DNA of 64,000 nucleotides. It comes from Macrolepiota albuminosa (Eukaryota; Basidiomycota; Agaricomycetes; Agaricales; Agaricaceae). A model generated the notes under the pieces. The model was not told the origin of the DNA. It saw only the letters and a program-made list of their open reading frames with translations, and ran no database searches. The stretch spans positions 2,852,001-2,916,000 of the forward strand of contig JAMWFC010000046.1 of assembly GCA_027475525.1 (NCBI GenBank), written 5' to 3'. A program made the translations under genes and the position numbers. Shown here piece by piece: positions 54,269 to 64,000 of this stretch; the stretch's first letter is position 1; each line of letters starts with the position of its first letter.

Positions 54269-57200
54269 ATGGCTCCCATATCTCCATCCTCCATTCTGGC
54301 CACAGACTCTTCTAACCCCTCAATCCCTGAACACATTATACGCTATTGATGGGAAGGAACCAAGTACTCCTGCACTGACAGCAACTTCAGCCATTGGACT
54401 GAGAGACTCAAAGATGCATTGATCCTCAATGAGTTATACACACATGTCTTTGGTGACCTCTCTCCACATCCAGATGCTGAATCCAAGCCTTAAGCACATG
54501 CAAACTGGGGCCTAAACGATTGCCTCACCATCACCTTTATCAAAACTGCCCTTGATGACATGGAGCATTGTGATCTCATCACTGACCAGGGCGCAGCTTG
54601 ATGCTACATGAACCTAAAAGCATGAGCACAGCACGAAGGACCCATCAAACAAATTGCTCTTCTGCAGGAGGCCTTGTCGACCTATTTCTCTGCATCTGAG
54701 CCTCTGCCAATCATGGCTGGCTGCATTGCTGATACTGTGAAATGGGCCTTCGACATTGAGGAGGTCACTCAGGACCTCTTTACTTGCATAGCACTCCTCA
54801 ACAGTCTCAACGATCCATTCTTTGAATCCCTCCAGAACTCGGTCTCCACCCTCCTCAGTAAAAGTACCCAGAAGGCACCCTGCAGCCTCACAGAGATCCA
54901 CCTCCTCATGGAAAATGTGCAGAATATCCTTAATGTGAAAGCAAAGACCATACATGCAACGGTGTTGAGCATGAAAGGAGGAGGGAAGTATTGCAACACT
55001 GATCTCCCAGGCCATAATCATGGACCAGGAGCAGTATGCTGTGAAAACTGCTTCACACTCAAGTGCCCATGTAGAGGTCATACAAAGGCATTTTGTGTCC
55101 AGAAAGGTAGAGGGGTGGCAGGGAAATCTGTTTCTGAAGCTCAAGAAGCAAAAAGAGCAGCACAAAAGGGGAGATCCAACACACAGAAAGGCACAACCAA
55201 AAAAACCACCACTCAGGCAAAATCCTTCATTGCTGTCACAGATTTGGACAGAAAATTGTGGTATGTCGATCCCACTCAACTAAAACAACTTCCTGCTCCT
55301 CCAGAAACTGCTGTATTCGCAGGTGTTGCTACCTCTTCTGCACAACCACCGCCAGATCAGACTACAGAATATTGGGAGCATATAGGGTTCACAGCAATTG
55401 AGAAATCATGTGTAAACATATGCTGGAATACACATGCAAAAGAGATCACCAAGAATATCCTGGCTGTTGATGTCTCACCAATGACAGGAGCAAAACGTGC
55501 TCTACTTACAGCCCTAGACTCCACACCATTCCTTGTAGACTCCAGCACAACAGTCCACATCTCTCCATGCTAAAATGACTTCATCTCTCTGCAACCAATT
55601 CCACTGTGCAATGTGAAAGGACTTGGTGGTTCCACTGTAGCTGCCATAGGCATTGGAAATATCTGTCTTCACATGGCCAAAGGCACTGACATGATCCTCC
55701 AAGACATGTTATATATCCCAAATGCCACAGTCCGCTTCATATCTGTCAGCTCTCTAGCATATCTCTCTGGCCTTGACTCGATATTCAATGATGTCTCTGT
55801 AAAAATTGTTGATAGGTCCACTCGAGCAGTTGTAGTGCAAGGCTCCCTTATCCCTGACCAATGCCTATACCACCTAAATCTTGACTCAGCAACCTCCCAA
55901 CATCACGCATTTGCAATACAGCACACTGCTAATCTGGAAACCTGGCATTGTCGTTTTGGACATGTCAATTACCAGACCATTCTGGATATGGCTAAATCTG
56001 GAATAGTTCCAGGTATGCCCTCTATCTTCTCCTCAAAACTGCCTAAATGTAACTCATGTATTCTTGGTAAACAGACAAGAAATTAAATTCCAAAGGTGTG
56101 GGAGGAAGGGTGGAAAGCAACGCAAAAATTAGAGGTTGTCTGAGTTGATCTTACGGGCCCTCAGGCTGTAGTATTTCACAGCGGCTACAAATATATCATG
56201 AATATAGTTGACAACTACACAAGCAAATACTGGTCAATATTGCTTAGAAATAAAGCAGAGGCCTTCACACACCTCAGAGCATGGCAGATTGCACATGAAA
56301 ATGAAATACAAGGCAAATTGAGCAAGTATCGCACTGGTCATGATGGCAAACTTGAAGGGCACAAAATGGAGGCATGGCTCTTGTCTCAAGGCTCAGAACA
56401 ACAGTTTGGGGCTGCTTACACCTTGCCACACATTGGATGTGTCGAGCGCATGCATCATACCCTGATGGGAAAGGCACGAGCTATGAGGATAGCAGTGGGA
56501 TGTTTCCCCAACATATGGGACGAATTTTACATGACTGCATCTCATTTACACAAGCAAACCCTCACTAAATCGTTCCAGAACATCACACCACACAAAGCCT
56601 GGACAGGCTGTCATCCTGATTATTCCTACTTGTGAGAAATAGGCTGTCAGGCATTTGTCTTGATCTTGGCTGAACATAACCCTAAAATCTATGCACAATT
56701 GATTGAATGTATACTGATTGGCTATGCAAAAAACTCTAAAGCATATAGGTGTTATGAGAAGACCACTGGAAAGATATACGAAATGTACCATGTCAAGTTC
56801 TGTGAGAGTCATGAAGACAGCCATCATCTCTCAAACCTCATTCCCAGCACCACTTCTTACAATCAGACCACTATGCTGGACCAACCAGAATTCATTTCCA
56901 TCGATGACGAGACTGTTATCACCTCAGGAGGAGTCACTCAGTATTGTCCTGAACCAGATGAGCAAAAGAATAACCCACAAATCCCACAGCTTTACCAATC
57001 TAACCGCATCCCTGTTCCAACTGTCAGGGCTGACCCTGAAAACACTCCACTATCACATACGCAAAAGGCAGTGCAAGAGTCTATAGCTGCAGGAGAACAA
57101 CTTTGAGCGCAACAAGAAGCCAGTAGAGTGCTGATGCCTGATTTGGAAATACCTGATCCAGGTACTGAGGACCCTGATCAGGGCCCATCCCTGTCTGATC

Positions 57201-57430
57201 TGGCCAACATCGCATCAACAAAAGACATTGAGTATCTCCTCACTGCCACTCAGAACCTCCAGAATTATTTACCAGTAGTACTGGACATTGGCAACGAGCC
57301 TCGAATGTGGGCAGAGGCCAGGTGGTCAGGTGATGCAGACAAATGGAAAACTGCATACCGTGATGAGCTCAACTTCCTTCACGATATGGGCATATATTAG
57401 TTAGTCCCTAGATCTGCAGTCCCTGCTGGT
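54269..57430 (+). pseudogene. Copia Gag-Pol, uninterrupted right copy, truncated in RT
   Basis: From ATG 54269 one frame holds for about 3.1 kb with no frameshift. Domains are as in the left copy: UBN2-type Gag, CENC...GHTKAFC knuckle, VDSSTT protease, ETWHCRFGHVNYQ, integrase (VDLTGP kept here, but preceded by a TGG>TGA stop at about 56141; YRTGHDG has Gly at the second catalytic position), ITPHKAWTG, and RT start. Shared stops (for example TAA at 55571) predate the duplication. CAA at about 56697 is intact where the left copy has TGA. It ends at the same KDZ junction in RT. It shows the site into which gypsy A inserted in the left copy (about 56438). Confidence 0.9.
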
Positions 57431-59690
57431 CATAAGGTGCAGAGTAGGGCATCACAATGGTACGTGTCATACGTTGTACAGGAGCCCGCTTTGTGCTGTA
57501 TCATACGTGTCCAGCGGAGTCCGCTACACTGGAGCGGAGCAGTCCCCACAGTGCCATAGAATACAGAGCTGCAGACATGTCACAATGTGCTGTATGACAC
57601 GGTCCAGTGGATCGATAAAAGGTGGGCACACACATGTGCACGCAGGCCCGGCAGATGCCAGCGGACACTAGCGGACGTCAATGTGCATCAGCGGCCGCTG
57701 GCGGGCATCAGCACACGAGTGAAAACCTCCTCCATTGGCGGACTTCATGGCATGAATAAACCCTCCTCGAGGTTCCCCACTTTCCTCCCCTCTCCATTCC
57801 TCCCCGCAATAACTCAAGGCTGTGCGTCTCCCCTTCCATTCTTTTCCCACCCCCGACGCCAGCATACGTCCACAAAAGGGCCCTGAAAATCTACGCAGGC
57901 CTACGCAAGCCACCAGCGGACATCCACGCAGACGTACGTCGACAGACTCAAACCTACGCGGGCCCTCCCAGGCCTGCGCAGGACACCAGCGGACATCCAC
58001 AGAGGCCTATGCAGGTCCACGGAGTCTGGTTGGACCAAGGAAAAAAGTAACTTTGTCTTGCCCGCCGTATGCCTGTGGGGGGGAATCGAACCTCTGGCCT
58101 TGGGAAAGCCTCCAGCAACGGAACGCACATTTAACTGTTGCACCACAGGTCCGTTACTAACGGATAGATTCAAAGGTCGGATAACACAATGAACGGACGC
58201 CCACCTACGTTTCCACAGGTTCCCATATGGATTTTTTGAGGTGGAAGGGGGGTGGCATACCTCCCAAAAGAGTTTGCCCACCTACGTTTCCACAGGTTCC
58301 CATATGGATTTTTTGAGGTGGAAGGGGGGTGGCATACCTCCCAAAAGAGTTTTTGTGGCCTGAAAGGGGCGTTGGCATCAGCAGCCATCAGCTGGCATCC
58401 GTCGGAGTTCGTCGGCAGCCATCGTGACCCGCTGGCATCTGTCGGCATCTGTCGGCATCGCTGGTATCCGTCGGCATCCACGGAAATCCGTCGGCAACCC
58501 CCGGCATCGTTTGGCATCGTCTGGCATCAGGGCAGGAGAGAAGGAAACGGGGTGCGTGGGTGTCCGCCGCATGGGGTGGCATCTCAGAGAGCGTGGAGGG
58601 TGGCGAAAGAGGGATGGGGGTGGGGAGAAAGAGGGGGAAGGGGGAAGGGGAGGAGCGTGGGTGTCCGCTGGTACGCCAGCGGAAAGAGGGATGGGGGTGG
58701 GGAGAAAGAGGGGGAAGGGGGAAGGGGAGGAGCGTGGGTGTCCGCTGGTACCCCAGCGGACGTAGCAGACGTCGGACGTCAGGTCAGGGGGGAGGAGGGA
58801 AGCGGGGTGCATGTGGTGGACGGGGGTGGCGTGTGAGGTAGTGTGGGGAGTGGAGAGGATGGCACTGGGGAGAAAGAGGGGGAGTGCATGTGGTGGACGG
58901 GGGTGGCGTGTGAGGTAGTGTGGGGAGTGGAGAGGATGGCACTGGAGAGAAAGAGGGGGAAGGACGGAAGAGGGTGCGTGAGTGTCCGCTGTCCGCTGGC
59001 ATGCCAGCGGATGGTAGTGGACGGTAGCTGATGTCGGCATGTGAGCCAGCTGATGTCAGCGGTGCAACCAGTCCCAGTGGTTCAGTGGAATATTCATTTA
59101 TTGATATTCAATATTGTGTACAGTGGTGGGTTCTACTCCTACTTCACCTTAACAGGGACTAATGCTGTGTTTTTATATGGGTGCATTTTTGCTCTACATA
59201 TACATTGTACTGACCTGGAGTATGCACCTGTGGTAGTGGATCTGACCAAAACTCTAGCAATTACTGAAGCGGGATAGGATGGAGGAGTTGACACATGAGA
59301 TCATTCCAGTTCACATAACAAGTGACGATACACTAGGGCTGACTACCTTTTTTACAAAGACCAGCACAAAGGTAGCCCACCACAGTGTATTATCAACTGG
59401 TCATGAGCACTGGAATGACCACATGTTTTTACAAAGACCAGCACAAAGGTAGCCCACCACAGTGTATTATCAACTGGTCATGAGCACTGGAATGACCACA
59501 TGCGCGAACTTGTCCATCTTATGCCACTGCAGAAATCTCTGGAGTTTTCAACGGATCAAATTCATGATGCTAGCAGACGTCAGCGGCCTGCTGCTATTAT
59601 ATAATGTGAACTAGTAGGAGTCGAACCCACTTCTTGTGCACAATATGAAATATCAATTGATGAATATTCCATTGTACCACAGGCGCTTGC
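57431..59690 (+). mobile_element. Left end and arm of a second KDZ element copy
   Basis: Matches 32303-34250 with the same junction to copia. Contains tRNA-like units at 58070-58150 (-), 59071-59146 (+) and 59604-59690 (-), and the degenerate ggcatccg zone at about 58380-58530. Several exact 77-bp duplications (about 58198, 58604, 58808, 59349) interrupt it. GC-rich frames on both strands are shadows. Confidence 0.8.
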
Positions 59691-59905
59691 TACAAGTCAG
59701 GACAGTGTTCATGTAGTGCACAAACGGACCCATACAGAATTTGAACGGATAGAGATTTTACTGCAACTGGTGCATCTGTATTGAATTGACAATATTAGAC
59801 TGATATTTATTTACACCATAGAAGTATACAGGAAAGAGGAAAACCATGGTTTGTAGCGGAATATTAGACTGATATTGATTTACACCATAGCATTATACAT
59901 GAAGC

Positions 59906-60708
59906 ATCTGTGGTGTAGTGGAATATTTCTCATTGGTATTCCTTGTATCTTGCATTAGGTGGGTTCGACTCCCCCTAGTGCATTGAGATGTGTAGTGGAA
60001 TATTTCTCATTGGTATTCCTTGTATTTTGCATTAGGTGGGTTCGACTCCCCCTAGTGCATTGAGATTGAACTCAAATATTTTTGACCACACACAGAAGAA
60101 TAGACTGATGTTTATTTACATCATAGCAATGTAAAGTAAGCATCGGTGGTCTAGTGGAATATTATCCATTGGTCTTTATTATGTCTTGCAGTAGACGGGT
60201 TCGATTCCTACTAGTGCATTTTTGTCTCACTGTTTTTAGCTAATTGTTATTTACTACACAGTATGATAAACAAAGTAAGGTTCTAATTTAAACATAGTGA
60301 GTCTCACTGTTTTTAGCTAATTGTTATTTACTACACAGTATGATAAACAAAGTAAGGTTCTAATTTAAACATAGTGACATGATATCTATTTAGACTATAG
60401 CAGTGTACAGTAAGCATCGATAATCTAGTGGAATATTATCCATTGGTCTTCATTGTGTGTTGCAGTAGGTGGGTTCGACTCCTGCTTGGTGCAATGAACA
60501 TTAAAACGTTTGCAATTTTTGACCTGCTTAGCTAATTGTTATTTACTACACAGTATAATAAACAAAGTAAGGTCCTAATTTAAACAGAGTGACATGATAT
60601 CTATTTAGACTATAGCAGTGTACAGTAAGCATTGATGGTCTAGTAGAATATTATCCATTGGTGTTTATTGTGTGTTGCAGTAGGTGGGTTCAACTCCTGC
60701 TTAGTGCA
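59906..60708 (+). other. tRNA-like array, right copy
   Basis: Units at about 59906-59983, 59988-60060, 60139-60217, 60414-60493 and 60629-60708, with A box variants of tggtctagtgg and B box ggttcgactcc (ggttcaactcc in the last). They are the counterparts of 34461-35264. An exact duplication at 60224/60301 lies in a spacer. Confidence 0.6.
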
Positions 60709-60980
60709 ATAAACATTAGGACCTCTGCAATTTTTGACCTGCTTAGCTAATTGTTATTTACTAAACTGTAAGATAAACAAAGTAAGGTTTTGTCAAGCAA
60801 TAAATCAAACTTCTTTTGTAATTTAAACAGGGTCACATGATATCTATTTTCAGAACTTGCTTCGTGTAAAGTTCTTGTCCGTTTCTTTAATCTTGTAATT
60901 TAAACAGGGTCACATGATATCTATTTTCAGAACTTGCTTCGTGTAAAGTTCTTGTCCGTTTCTTTAATCTTCCATCCGCC

Positions 60981-62747
60981 ATGTCTAACAAAGAACTCCA
61001 CCAACGGGTCGTTGACGCGGATGTTCGAGTATTATACCTTGCTCTCAGAGGAGACCTGCGACAACTCAAAGCACAGCACAACGGGTCGTTGACGCGGATG
61101 TTCGAGTATTATACCTTGCTCTCAGAGGAGACCTGCGACAACTCAAAGCACAGCAAAAGGACCTGGTAAGATACAAGCACTCCTGCCTAATAGACATGCA
61201 CTAATAGTCATCCTGTAGATTGACATGTGGTTCAAGGTTAGGGACGTCAAGGATGACAAGAAACTCCTCCTTGATGCCAGGAGAAGTTTCATCAACGAAG
61301 TTATCCCACTACTCCAGAGCAAGCTTTCTGACGAGGATATGACCAGGCGGTTGAAGGACGCTGCGAAGAAATGGACCCAGAGGAGCGGAAGGGGGGAGGA
61401 ACCAAGTGGGGGCGAAGAACGACCTGATCCGTCGACCGAGGCCGGTCCGTCGACGGCACCGGCACGAGAAGACCGGATAGGTCATAGGCCAGCAGCAGGA
61501 GATTTGTCTGGTCCGTCACCGATTCTGAAGAAGAGAAAACGACCGAGTCCTCCAGCGGCAGGAGATTTGTCTGGTCTGTCGCCAAATCCCAAGAAGCCAA
61601 AACGGGTGACCTATATTGGTCAACCTCCTCCTGGTACCTATCGTTGACAGAAGGAGCAGGAGGACGAGGATGAGAACAAGGATGAAGAGGAAGAGGAAGA
61701 GGAAGAACAAGAGGGCAGGATACCGAAGGGGGAAATTACTGGAGGGATGCTGTTGGGCAGGTATCTGAGGACAGCACCTCATCGTGAGGGTCAGCACATC
61801 AACCCCCCTTGCCAATATTGCGCAAGTAAGCGGCTACAGTGTGTCAGGACAAAGGGCGGCACCGCATGCGATCCCTGCTGGCTCATTCGCAAACGAACAT
61901 GCAGCCTGACGATTGTCAAGAAAACCGTCAAGCCCAGCAACAAGGGAAAGGGGAAAAAACCACTGAGAAAGAAGTCAGTGACGATTATTGAGAGTGATGA
62001 CGGTATGAAACTCTTTTCCTGCTCAAATAGCTAACCAATAGTTAGCAGATGAACCAACCAGTCCAATCGCGGGACCATCAAAACCGTCCGTCCGTCCATC
62101 CCAACCGTCGACCTCCAACCGCCCAGCAGACCCTCTTCCGGTCAAGGGAAAGGGCAAGGAGCGGGCAATGGAGTCTAGTCACAGTGAGGACATTGTGGCT
62201 GGTGTAATGGCAGGGGTGGAGAGCCGTTTGGACAGGATGGAGAATGGGTTCCAGGAAGCATTGCGGAATGTTGGGGAGCAGGTGCGGGACAGGTTTGTCA
62301 TGGCTGAGGCAAGCTGGTTACCGCATATTGAGGACTTCTTCCGTCGCTACCAGACTCAGGTCAACACGCTCGGTGGCCACATAGAAACCCTGCAAACGAA
62401 TGTTTCTCTTGCGGGTGAGACACTTGAAGACCACGCCGGACGTATCCGTCAGACGGAAGAGCAGATCCGCAATATTTGGGGTGTGGTTGACACTTTGCAG
62501 AATCAACTTCACATCTCTACCCGTCCCTCCAGTCCGTCAGCTCAGGATGATGTGGCAGTGCATCCAACAGGGCACAGTGGACTTGGACCCATCATTGAAG
62601 AGGAAGAAACCACTCCTGACCCCATCGCTGACCAATCCCCTGCCACTGCTGACATATCCGTTCCCACTGGTGACACCTCTGCCCTTGCCACTGACTAATC
62701 CTATCATGCCGCTGACTTATCCGCTCTCACCGTCGCTCCGTCCCCGC
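60981..62747 (+). pseudogene. KDZ-element Zn2Cys6-like protein, right copy, cut by gypsy C
   Basis: Counterpart of 35460-37336. Here the 14 bp lost in the left copy are present (GEERPDPSTEAGP) and TGG is kept in the coiled coil (RNIWGVVD), but CGA>TGA after GTYR (about 61645) and CAA>TAA at 62696-62698 break it. One cluster-region residue is changed (CDPCW for CNPCR) without losing a cysteine. An exact duplication at 61002/61079 shifts the first exon. The gene ends where gypsy C is inserted. Confidence 0.75.
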
Positions 62748-63753
62748 TGATAGGACCCCATACAGGATCAGCGCATCAACGGCAGGCGACGGCAACGCGG
62801 CATCAACTCAAAATACCTTAGCGCTGATAGGACCCCATACAGGATCAGCGCATCAACGGCAGGCGACGGCAACGCGGCATCAACTCAAAATACCTTAGCG
62901 CGCGCTAATTATCCAATTTTGGCGATACTTGACGGCCGCGCACGGCAAGAAGCAGATCTGATCAATGATAGCGCCAACGGCAGCAGGAATGACAACTGAC
63001 AGATGGCATCAGTCACTGATGACAGCGCTTAGCGAGAAGCTTGATGATCTATCAAAAACTGACGGACAGCTTGGCGTTTGACCTTGGCGTCTGACACCGC
63101 TTAGCGTCTTGATTTGGTGCCTAACATCGCTTAGGTGTTCTGACAGACAGAAGGGTGATGGATTGATGGTTTAGCACTGCGATCTGCCGCCTGGTGGCGC
63201 CAAGGGTCTTGAAAGGACGGTAGGGATCTGAAACCGTTGGAGCTACCCCTATGAAATTTTCCAGTTTACCGCACTTTGGCGATGGTTGGTCACTGGCGAC
63301 GGTGAACTCCTTGTAGTATATATATTACTTACTGACTTGTACATACGGCATAGGAGAACAATAGACCAGAGTTCCCCCACTTACTTCAGTCTCTCTCTTA
63401 CGCTCAAGAGCTCATTTACGGTTGGCAACGTCGAACTCGTCGGCAGTTGCAGACTCTCGCTAAACCTCAACTTATTCGCGCCTTGCAACTACAGCAGGCA
63501 TTATCGACGCTTAGACCTCGCTAAGCTTACCGTGCTCTTGCCGTTGCCGTGTTCACTTCCCGCTCTTTCATAGGCGCTTGACCTTAGCGCTTGACACTTG
63601 CCGACCCCGTTACCGATTTTCCTCATTTTCATAGGCGCGTTTTCTGGGACCTGCCCGGGACTCCTCATATTACTTTAGCGCGCCCAACGCAAGCACTTGG
63701 TACGGTAACACTTTTGTTACATTTGTTGCTGACCAAAACTCTGGGTGTCATCA
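62748..63753 (+). mobile_element. 5' LTR of gypsy C
   Basis: 1006 bp, tgatagg to gtgtcatca, with an exact 77-bp duplication (62746/62823). It is more diverged from A and B than they are from each other. The TATA-like tataaaag of the others is changed to tatatata (about 63317-63325). Confidence 0.85.
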
Positions 63754-63756
63754 AAT

Positions 63757-63774
63757 TGGAGCCCACCGCAAGGG
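63757..63774 (+). promoter_or_regulatory. Primer binding site of gypsy C
   Basis: tggagcccaccgcaaggg, three bases after the LTR, one base different from the B site. Confidence 0.55.
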
Positions 63775-63789
63775 GATCTCTAGGGCAGA

Positions 63790-64000
63790 ATTCCGCCAGA
63801 AACCTGTCTTCAGCGTAGGCGCCGCCTGCTAGAGCAGTCGGCAGAAGGCATAGCTCCTTCCCACCCATCAACTCCACAGCCACCTGGTGCCTTACCGGGT
63901 CTCTCTCTTGCACAGGAACTACAGAACGCCACTGTAGACGCTTTTCCTGATCTCTTCCCGCATTCCCTTGATTACAGCGCCGACGACCCCTTAGCGTCGC
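63790..64000 (+). CDS. Gypsy C Gag N-terminal reading frame, partial
   Basis: After a TAG at about 63780 a frame stays open to the window end (RRRRLLEQSAEGIAP, PPGALPGLSLAQELQNATV, FPDLFPHSLDYSADDP). The same sequence is open upstream of the first Met in A and B. There is no ATG in it, so either Gag starts at a later Met or translation begins in another way. Conservation across three copies suggests it may be coding. Confidence 0.45.
   Translation, partial: MPPETCLQRRRRLLEQSAEGIAPSHPSTPQPPGALPGLSLAQELQNATVDAFPDLFPHSLDYSADDPLAS

Larger units (their letters stand above)
50050..62747 (+). repeat. Segmental duplication, right copy
   Basis: Same order as 442-6754 plus 31303-37130, without gypsy A: remnant, decayed LTR, solo LTR, copia, KDZ left end, Zn2Cys6-like gene up to its third exon. 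Sampled divergence is about 1%, mostly transitions. It ends where gypsy C is inserted. It could be a true duplication or the second haplotype of a dikaryon placed on the same scaffold. Confidence 0.9.
62748..64000 (+). mobile_element. Gypsy retrotransposon C, 5' end (runs off the window)
   Basis: A third copy of the family, now on the plus strand: LTR 62748-63753, primer site, and the beginning of the Gag frame. It is inserted in the third exon of the Zn2Cys6-like gene after ccgc (62744-62747), the probable target sequence. The rest lies beyond 64000. Confidence 0.88.

Overview
This window is a transposon-dense, gene-poor block from a filamentous basidiomycete (most likely Agaricomycetes). 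The evidence is a KDZ (Kyakuja-Dileera-Zisupton) DNA transposase, fungal Ty1/copia and Ty3/gypsy elements, and genes with 46-59 bp GT-AG introns. I see no convincing host gene, rRNA, CRISPR array or bacterial operon. I cannot name the species.

Layout. (1) 1-4065: a decayed unknown coding remnant, then an old gypsy LTR heavily altered by C>T/G>A changes, split at 3032-3789 by a solo LTR of a second family with 5-bp target duplications. (2) 4066-6754 and 31299-32302: the left two thirds of a copia retrotransposon, dead through in-frame stops. (3) 6755-31298: a gypsy element (A, minus strand) inserted in the copia integrase region, with a younger gypsy element of the same family (B, minus strand, 10125-23008) nested inside it. 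Both have Gag-protease, RT-RNase H-integrase and, between the pol stop and the 3' LTR, a spliced gene on the opposite strand with a cysteine cluster. (4) 32303-49875: a large KDZ transposon inserted in the copia RT region. It has inverted arms of at least 1.6 kb with tRNA-like sequences, tandem tRNA-like copies internal to the arms, and four genes: a Zn2Cys6-like coiled-coil protein, an unknown minus-strand protein, the KDZ transposase, and a protein with LPPLF repeats and an acidic tail. A solo gypsy LTR (48878-49799) interrupts the right arm. (5) 49876-49975: a 100-N gap. (6) 50050-62747: a second copy of about 12 kb of the left region (remnant, decayed LTR, solo LTR, copia, KDZ left arm, Zn2Cys6-like gene) with about 1% difference where sampled. 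It lacks gypsy A and so gives the empty site. (7) 62748-64000: the start of a third gypsy copy (C, plus strand), cut by the window end.

How the parts relate. The insertion order can be read directly: decayed gypsy LTR, then the second-family solo LTR and the copia element, then the KDZ element, then gypsy A, then gypsy B; the solo LTR in the KDZ arm and gypsy C are also late. Four-base target duplications (acgt, acga, atgg) mark the three gypsy insertions that can be checked.

Caution on data quality. At more than 25 places a segment is repeated in direct tandem at an offset of exactly 77 bases. This looks like unmerged contig overlaps from a k=77 assembly, not biology. Each one shifts the reading frame by two bases, so many apparent gene breaks, especially in gypsy B pol and the KDZ transposase, are probably artefacts.
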